A stretch of DNA of 17,995 nucleotides from Anaerolineales bacterium (GTDB lineage Bacteria; Chloroflexota; Anaerolineae; Anaerolineales; JABWBV01). The translations under genes and the position numbers were made by a program. Of the stretch, positions 13,603 through 17,995 are shown piece by piece (positions within the stretch are counted from its first letter, which is position 1; every line of letters starts with the position of its first letter). The notes beneath the pieces are model-generated. The model was given only the letters and a program-made list of their open reading frames with translations. It did not search any database and had not been told where the DNA came from. The DNA is taken from positions 1 to 17,995 of the forward strand of contig JALUWE010000069.1 in assembly GCA_027019845.1 (NCBI GenBank), in the 5' to 3' direction.

Positions 13603-14619
13603 CTACACAATGCCCAGGTTTTCCAAAATGACGATCACCACCGCGGTGGCGAACACGTTGAACAACGCGGCCGGCAGCAACACCTTCCAGCCAAAGGCCA
13701 TCAGCCGGTCGTAGCGGATGCGCGGCAGGGTCGCCCGGACCCAGATCATGATCCCCAGTCCGATCAAAATCTTGATGAACAGGTACAGCGGCCCCAGCCA
13801 CGGAATCTGGTTCACGAACGGGCCGTCGAAACCGCCGAAGAACAGCGAGGCGGCAATCGCGCTCACCGCGGTCATCTTGATATACTCGGCCATGAAGAAC
13901 AACGAGAACTTCATACCCGAATACTCGGTGTGGTAGCCCGCGGTCAGCTCTTGCTCGGCCTCCGGCATGTCGAACGGCGCGCGGTTGACCTCCGCCAGCC
14001 CGGCCAACAAAAAGATCACGAACCCCAGCGGCTGCCAGACGATGAACCAGACTTTATCCTGCGCGGCAACGATGTCCGCCAAGCTCATGGACTGGGCGAG
14101 CATGATCGGCCCTACGAACGCCAGCCCCAGCGCCAGCTCGTAGCTCACCATCTGCGCCGCGGAGCGCAAGCCGCCCAACAGCGCGTACTTGTTGTTCGAG
14201 GCCCAACCCGCCAGCGTGATGCCATACACCGCCACCGAGGCCACGGACATGATGTACAGCACGCCGACGTTGATGTCCGCGATGCCCAGGAACACCTCGC
14301 GGCCAAATATCTGCACCGTGGTGCCCCACGGGATCACCGCCATGATGACGATGGAGGGGATCACGGTGATGATCGGGGCTATCACGAACAGCACTTTGTC
14401 GGCTTTCTCCGGGATCAACTCTTCTTTGAAGATCAGCTTGACCCCGTCCGCGGCGGGTTGCAGCCAGCCGCGCGGCCCGACGCGGTTCGGCCCGATGCGC
14501 ACCTGGATGCGCGCCAGCAGTTTACGCTCGTAAAACGTGGTGTACGCAAATCCGGTCACCAGCACGAAGGTGAGGATTGCGCCTTTGATGATCCATTCGA
14601 TGATGAGGGCTGTGTCCAT
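13603..14619 (-). CDS. nuoH: NADH-quinone oxidoreductase subunit H
   Basis: Membrane subunit of complex I that forms most of the quinone channel. 338 residues with about eight transmembrane helices. The signature near the N-terminus is YERKLLARIQVRIGPNRVGP (30-49), followed by GWLQPAADGVKLIFKEE (51-67), and the acidic loop after NRAPFDMPEAEQELTAGYHT contributes to the proton and quinone link. No strong ribosome binding site is seen before the ATG at 14619. The 210-base gap to nuoG is filled with repeats, which makes nuoH the only nuo gene here distant from its upstream neighbour without an intervening gene. Confidence 0.97.
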   Translation of the reverse strand: MDTALIIEWIIKGAILTFVLVTGFAYTTFYERKLLARIQVRIGPNRVGPRGWLQPAADGVKLIFKEELIPEKADKVLFVIAPIITVIPSIVIMAVIPWGTTVQIFGREVFLGIADINVGVLYIMSVASVAVYGITLAGWASNNKYALLGGLRSAAQMVSYELALGLAFVGPIMLAQSMSLADIVAAQDKVWFIVWQPLGFVIFLLAGLAEVNRAPFDMPEAEQELTAGYHTEYSGMKFSLFFMAEYIKMTAVSAIAASLFFGGFDGPFVNQIPWLGPLYLFIKILIGLGIMIWVRATLPRIRYDRLMAFGWKVLLPAALFNVFATAVVIVILENLGIV

Positions 14620-14643
14620 GGGTGGGAGTGGGTATTGGTAATT

Positions 14644-14699
14644 ATTACATCCTGAGCGGAAGGCGAGCGGAGCGAGCCTGAAGTCGAAGGATGGGGATT
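14644..14699. repeat. palindromic repeat flanking the octamer array, copy 1
   Basis: It starts ATTACATCCTGAGCGGA and ends GTCGAAGGATGGGGAT, like the copy at 14767-14821 in the same orientation. The CATCCT and AGGATG ends can pair as a stem-loop. The middle differs between copies. Confidence 0.8.
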
Positions 14700-14708
14700 A
14701 GGAATTGG

Positions 14709-14764
14709 TAATTGGGTAATTGGGTAATTGGGTAATTGGGTAATTGGGTAATTGGGTAATTGGG
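14709..14764. repeat. octamer tandem array (TAATTGGG)7
   Basis: Seven perfect 8-bp units, with a degenerate start (ATTAGGAATTGG) and a partial end (TAATTA). It is AT-rich compared with the surrounding genes and lies in the nuoG-nuoH gap. Confidence 0.95.
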
Positions 14765-14766
14765 TA

Positions 14767-14821
14767 ATTACATCCTGAGCGGAGGGCGGACGAAGTCTGC
14801 TCGTAGTCGAAGGATGGGGAT
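14767..14821. repeat. palindromic repeat flanking the octamer array, copy 2
   Basis: Second copy of the element at 14644-14699, with the same ends and a diverged centre containing ACGAAGTCTGCTCG. It ends nine bases before the nuoG stop codon region. Confidence 0.8.
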
Positions 14822-14829
14822 GGGGGAAA

Positions 14830-17280
14830 TCAGGCCATTTCGATCTGGAGGGGTTTTATGTCGATGGGGGCGGGGTCATGGAGGGGGATGCCCATGCTGC
14901 GCGGGACGAGCACGAACCCGGCGGGCACGGAGGCGTCCAGCCGCACTTCGACCTGCGCGGTGTGGCCCTCCAGGGTGACGGCGGCCATGCCCGCGGCGGA
15001 CAGGTCGAGCTGGGCGGCGTCGTCGGGGTGCAGCAGGATGAACGGGCGCGGCAACCGCGCGGACAGGGTCTGCGAGCGAGCGATCAGCGCGCCCCGATCG
15101 TACAGCCGGGTGATCGGGACCGCGACCCGGCCAGGGCCCCTGTCCCCGGTCGCGGGAACCGGCCCCGGCGCGATGGCCTCCCCGCGTTGGGCCACGTTCT
15201 CGAGCTGCACGCCCATGCCCTGCGAGTTCTCGTAGGTGGTGCCGCCGTAGTACATGTCGTCGCGGCCCACGATAGGCCACTGCTCCTCGACCTGCGCCAG
15301 GTGAAGGAAAGTCAGCCCGGCGTAGTCAGGCACGCGCTCGCCGATGCGGTTGAAGACGCGGGCCGCGAAATCAGCCTCCAGTTCCAGCCCCAGGCGCCCG
15401 GCGATCTGCGCGGTGATGGTGAAGTCCGCGCGCGGGCCGTCCGGCCCGGGGACGGTGTAGTAGAAGCGCTGGACGCGGCGTTCGCCGTTGGTGTAGCTGC
15501 CTTCGCGCTCGACGTATGCCTGGGCGGGCAGCACCACCTGGGCGCGGCGGGCGGTTTCGGTCAGGAACAGCTCTTGCACGATGAGGGGAGGGGCGGGACC
15601 ATCCAGATGGGGGTAGTCGGCATACGGGTCGGCGGCCACGATGTAGGCGGCTTTGGCGTTTTGGAGGGCCGCGGCCAGACCGGGGAGGGGGCGGAAACCG
15701 GTGTCCCAGGCGCCCTGGTCGTTGGCGCGCGGGTGAACGGCCACCAGGCCGTTGTTGGGTTTGCCGGCGTGGCCGGTTTCGATCAGCAGGTTGGCGCAGG
15801 CCTGGGCGAGGGCGGTGGTTCCGGCCAGCCCCAGCCCCTCGCTGCCGTAGAAAACAACCACATTTGCGGCCTCGGTGAGGCTCTTATGCGTGCTTATGCG
15901 TTCCTGGAGGGTCTGAACTTCCTCGCCGTAGGTGTAGCGAATGGTGTGCGTCGCGGCCCGGTCGAGTTTGGTGGCCCGCGGGTTGGCGACGATCAGGGTG
16001 GCCCCGCGTTCGGCGGCCTGTTTGACGCGCAGCCACCACAGGGGGGCTTCCTCTTCGAGGTCACAGGCGATCACCAGGATGGCGTCGCCCTGGCCGAGGT
16101 CGGACAGGTTCGAGCCTTTTCCGAGGCCAACCTGGGCGACAAGGTCGCCGCCGCCGAGGTGGGTGTCCAGCACGGCCTGCCCGCCGAGGTGTTCTGCCAG
16201 GGCGCGCAGGTTGAAGAGGTCCTCGTTGGAGAGGCGTCCGCTGGCCAGGGTGAGTGTCTCCGCGCCGGCCTGGGCCAGTATTTCGGCGGCCCGGTCGAGG
16301 GCCTGGTCCCAGGAGGCGGGGGTGAGTTCGCCGTCGATGCGCACCAGCGGCTGGGTGAGGCGTTCTTCGCTCTCGGTGAAGTGGTAGGAGGAGAAGCGGC
16401 CTTTGTCGCAAATCCAGATTTCGTTGACCTGTTCGTTTTGCCGCGGCATGGCGCGTTTGATCACGAATTTGCCGCCGGATTGGGCTTCGCGGCGGGTGTT
16501 GAAGGTCAGGTTGCAGCCGACCGGGCATTGTGGGCAGAGGGAGGCCGCGGCGTTGAGTTCCCAGGGGCGGGCGCCGAAGCGGAAGTCCGCGGTGGTCAGC
16601 GCGCCGACCGGGCAGATGTCGGTGGTGTTGCCCGACCAGTAGGAGTCGAAGCCGGGGTCGGAGAAGGTGACGATTTCGAGGCGGCGGCCGCGGTTGAAGA
16701 AGCCGATGACGGGGTCGTCTGCAATTTCGTCCTGGAAGCGGGTGCAGCGAGCGCACTGGATGCAGCGTTCGCGGTCCAGGTAGATCAGCTCGCCGAGGGG
16801 GACGTGTTTGGCGAAGTGGATTTTGTCGTCGTACAGGAAGCGGCTGCCGTCCGGCCCGTGGGCCATGGTCAGGTTTTGCAGCGGGCATTCGCCGCCCTTG
16901 TCGCAGATCGGGCAGTCGAGCGGGTGGGAGGTGAGGATGAATTCGACGATGTCACGCCGCGCGGCGCGCACGCGGTCGGTGTCGCCGCGCACCACCATGC
17001 CCTCGGAAACCTGGACGGTGCAGCCGGTTTCGAGCTTGGGGCCGAACTGGATGACGGGGTTGCCGTGGTCGTCGAGCACGGGTTGGCGGGTTTGGCGGTC
17101 GATCTTAGGCCGCCCGATCTCGACCAGGCACATGCGGCACATGCCGACCGGCGCCATCTTGGGGTGGTAGCAGAAGACCGGGATGTCGATACCGGCCATT
17201 TTGGCCGCGTCCACCACCAAAGTACCGGCCGGGACGGTGACTTGTTTGTTGTCGATGGTCAGAGTTACTTGATCGGTCAT
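14830..17280 (-). CDS. nuoG: NADH-quinone oxidoreductase subunit G
   Basis: Largest peripheral subunit of complex I, 816 residues, carrying several iron-sulfur clusters. The 2Fe-2S N1b ligands are C37, C48, C51 and C87. N5 uses H119, C123, C126 and C132 (HPLDCPICDKGGEC). N4 uses C173, C176, C179 and C223. The optional N7 cluster ligands are also present: C249, C252, C256 and C291 (CPQCPVGC and CDKGRF). The rest is the molybdopterin-oxidoreductase-like domain, which in complex I lacks the cofactor, with a C-terminal beta-barrel of the molydopterin dinucleotide-binding type. It starts 13 bases after the nuoF stop codon, with no clear Shine-Dalgarno sequence, consistent with translational coupling to nuoF. 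Confidence 0.96.
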   Translation of the reverse strand: MTDQVTLTIDNKQVTVPAGTLVVDAAKMAGIDIPVFCYHPKMAPVGMCRMCLVEIGRPKIDRQTRQPVLDDHGNPVIQFGPKLETGCTVQVSEGMVVRGDTDRVRAARRDIVEFILTSHPLDCPICDKGGECPLQNLTMAHGPDGSRFLYDDKIHFAKHVPLGELIYLDRERCIQCARCTRFQDEIADDPVIGFFNRGRRLEIVTFSDPGFDSYWSGNTTDICPVGALTTADFRFGARPWELNAAASLCPQCPVGCNLTFNTRREAQSGGKFVIKRAMPRQNEQVNEIWICDKGRFSSYHFTESEERLTQPLVRIDGELTPASWDQALDRAAEILAQAGAETLTLASGRLSNEDLFNLRALAEHLGGQAVLDTHLGGGDLVAQVGLGKGSNLSDLGQGDAILVIACDLEEEAPLWWLRVKQAAERGATLIVANPRATKLDRAATHTIRYTYGEEVQTLQERISTHKSLTEAANVVVFYGSEGLGLAGTTALAQACANLLIETGHAGKPNNGLVAVHPRANDQGAWDTGFRPLPGLAAALQNAKAAYIVAADPYADYPHLDGPAPPLIVQELFLTETARRAQVVLPAQAYVEREGSYTNGERRVQRFYYTVPGPDGPRADFTITAQIAGRLGLELEADFAARVFNRIGERVPDYAGLTFLHLAQVEEQWPIVGRDDMYYGGTTYENSQGMGVQLENVAQRGEAIAPGPVPATGDRGPGRVAVPITRLYDRGALIARSQTLSARLPRPFILLHPDDAAQLDLSAAGMAAVTLEGHTAQVEVRLDASVPAGFVLVPRSMGIPLHDPAPIDIKPLQIEMA

Positions 17281-17293
17281 AGGGTGTCGGGTA

Positions 17294-17995
17294 TCAGGCT
17301 GGTACAGGCTGCCGGGTGTTTTCGGTTTCGGGCTGCGGCCAGTCTTCGGGGAAGCGTTCGATGCCGGTGATGACGGCCTGGATGGAGAATTCGCCCAGCG
17401 CGCACAGGCATTTGCCCTCGATGTTTTTGGCGACGCTGTTGAGCAGTTGCACTTGATCGGAGCCGGCCTGCCCGGCTTCGATGCGGTCGATCAGGCGCTC
17501 CATCCAGTAGGTGCCTTCGCGGCAGGGGGTGCATTTGCCGCAGGATTCGTGCTTGAAGAAGTGCAGGGTCTTTTTGACCAGCCAGTCCATGCTGACCGAG
17601 TCGTCCACCACGATCACCGAGGCCGAGCCAAGCATGGAGCCGACGTTGGGCACGGATTCGTAGTCCATGGGGCAGTCGAGGGCTTCGTCATTGGCGACGA
17701 TGATGGCGGAGGAGGCCCCGGCGGGCAGGATGGCTTTGATCTGGCGGCCGTCCGGGATACCGCCGCCGTGCTCGAAGATCAGCTCGCGGAAGGTGGTGCC
17801 CAGGGGCAGCTCGTAGTTGCCGGGTTTGGCGACGTTGCCGCACAGGGAGAAAATTTTTGGGCCCGGGCTTTTTTCGGTGCCGATGGTGCGGTACCAGTCC
17901 GCGCCCTTTTCGATGATCATGGGGACGTTGGTGAGGGTTTCGACGTTGTTGACGATGGTGGGTTTGCCGTACAGGCCGTAGCTGGGGGGGAAGGG
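17294..17995 (-). CDS. nuoF: NADH-quinone oxidoreductase subunit F (partial, C-terminal half)
   Basis: The NADH- and FMN-binding subunit; only the last 233 residues lie in the window and the frame stays open to the right edge. The visible part begins near SYGLYGKPTIVNNVETL, part of the flavin-binding region. The N3 4Fe-4S cluster ligands are in ESCGKCTPCREGT (codons at 17522-17542), and the fourth cysteine is in LCALGEF near 17402-17404. The internal ATG at 17920 is not a start, because conserved NuoF sequence continues upstream of it. It is the first visible gene of the operon; nuoE and the earlier genes, and the promoter, should lie beyond the right edge. Confidence 0.95.
   Translation of the reverse strand, partial: PFPPSYGLYGKPTIVNNVETLTNVPMIIEKGADWYRTIGTEKSPGPKIFSLCGNVAKPGNYELPLGTTFRELIFEHGGGIPDGRQIKAILPAGASSAIIVANDEALDCPMDYESVPNVGSMLGSASVIVVDDSVSMDWLVKKTLHFFKHESCGKCTPCREGTYWMERLIDRIEAGQAGSDQVQLLNSVAKNIEGKCLCALGEFSIQAVITGIERFPEDWPQPETENTRQPVPA

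Noticed and set aside
14709..14764. CRISPR array
   Set aside because: The units are 8 bp and directly adjacent with no spacers, and no cas gene is near. It is a simple tandem repeat.
14878..17370. 830-codon plus-strand open frame opposite nuoG
   Set aside because: NuoG on the minus strand has all its cluster motifs. The plus-strand frame has Gly/Ala/Val/Asp-rich shadow composition and no recognisable motif.

Overview
The window looks like a chromosomal segment of a GC-rich, respiring bacterium. Chloroflexota (Anaerolineae or Caldilineae type) is my best guess. This rests on the style of the AAA/TPR regulator, on the interspersed short palindromic repeats, on BrnT- and DUF2283-type small genes scattered between housekeeping genes, and on the Nuo and LipA sequences. 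The phylum is inferred, not proven.

Left part, plus strand (1-3352). The window opens inside a large NB-ARC/TPR signal-transduction ATPase whose N-terminus lies outside. A hexamer repeat follows, over its stop codon, and then lipA (lipoyl synthase) with a clear ribosome binding site.

Middle part, minus strand (3353-5867). A two-gene operon encodes the alpha and beta subunits of a class I (4Fe-4S) fumarate hydratase. It is bracketed by two repeat-rich non-coding stretches of about 300 and 650 bp. These share 33-bp and 29-bp identical segments and hairpin modules. The right stretch also carries a 143-bp MITE-like element with terminal inverted repeats and a 7-bp target duplication, and it ends in the terminator of the next operon.

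Right part, minus strand (5829-17995). This is the complex I operon in the order nuoF (partial), G, H, I, J, K, L, M, N, closed by a strong UUCG-loop intrinsic terminator. The membrane-arm subunits carry the expected proton-channel residues, and NuoG carries the ligands for the optional N7 cluster. The operon is unusual in its gaps. Between nuoL and nuoM lie a 45-codon gene that looks like an internally deleted partner gene and a DUF2283 gene. Between nuoM and nuoN lies a BrnT-type toxin with a CopG/ribbon-helix-helix antitoxin. Between nuoJ and nuoK are two opposed arrays of 7-bp repeats. Between nuoG and nuoH is an array of seven 8-bp repeats flanked by two copies of a palindromic element.

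Together the main genes serve aerobic or anaerobic respiratory metabolism: lipoylation of 2-oxoacid dehydrogenases, fumarate hydration in the TCA cycle, and NADH oxidation by complex I. The most interesting signal is the colonisation of consecutive nuo gene junctions by toxin-antitoxin-like cassettes and short tandem repeats.
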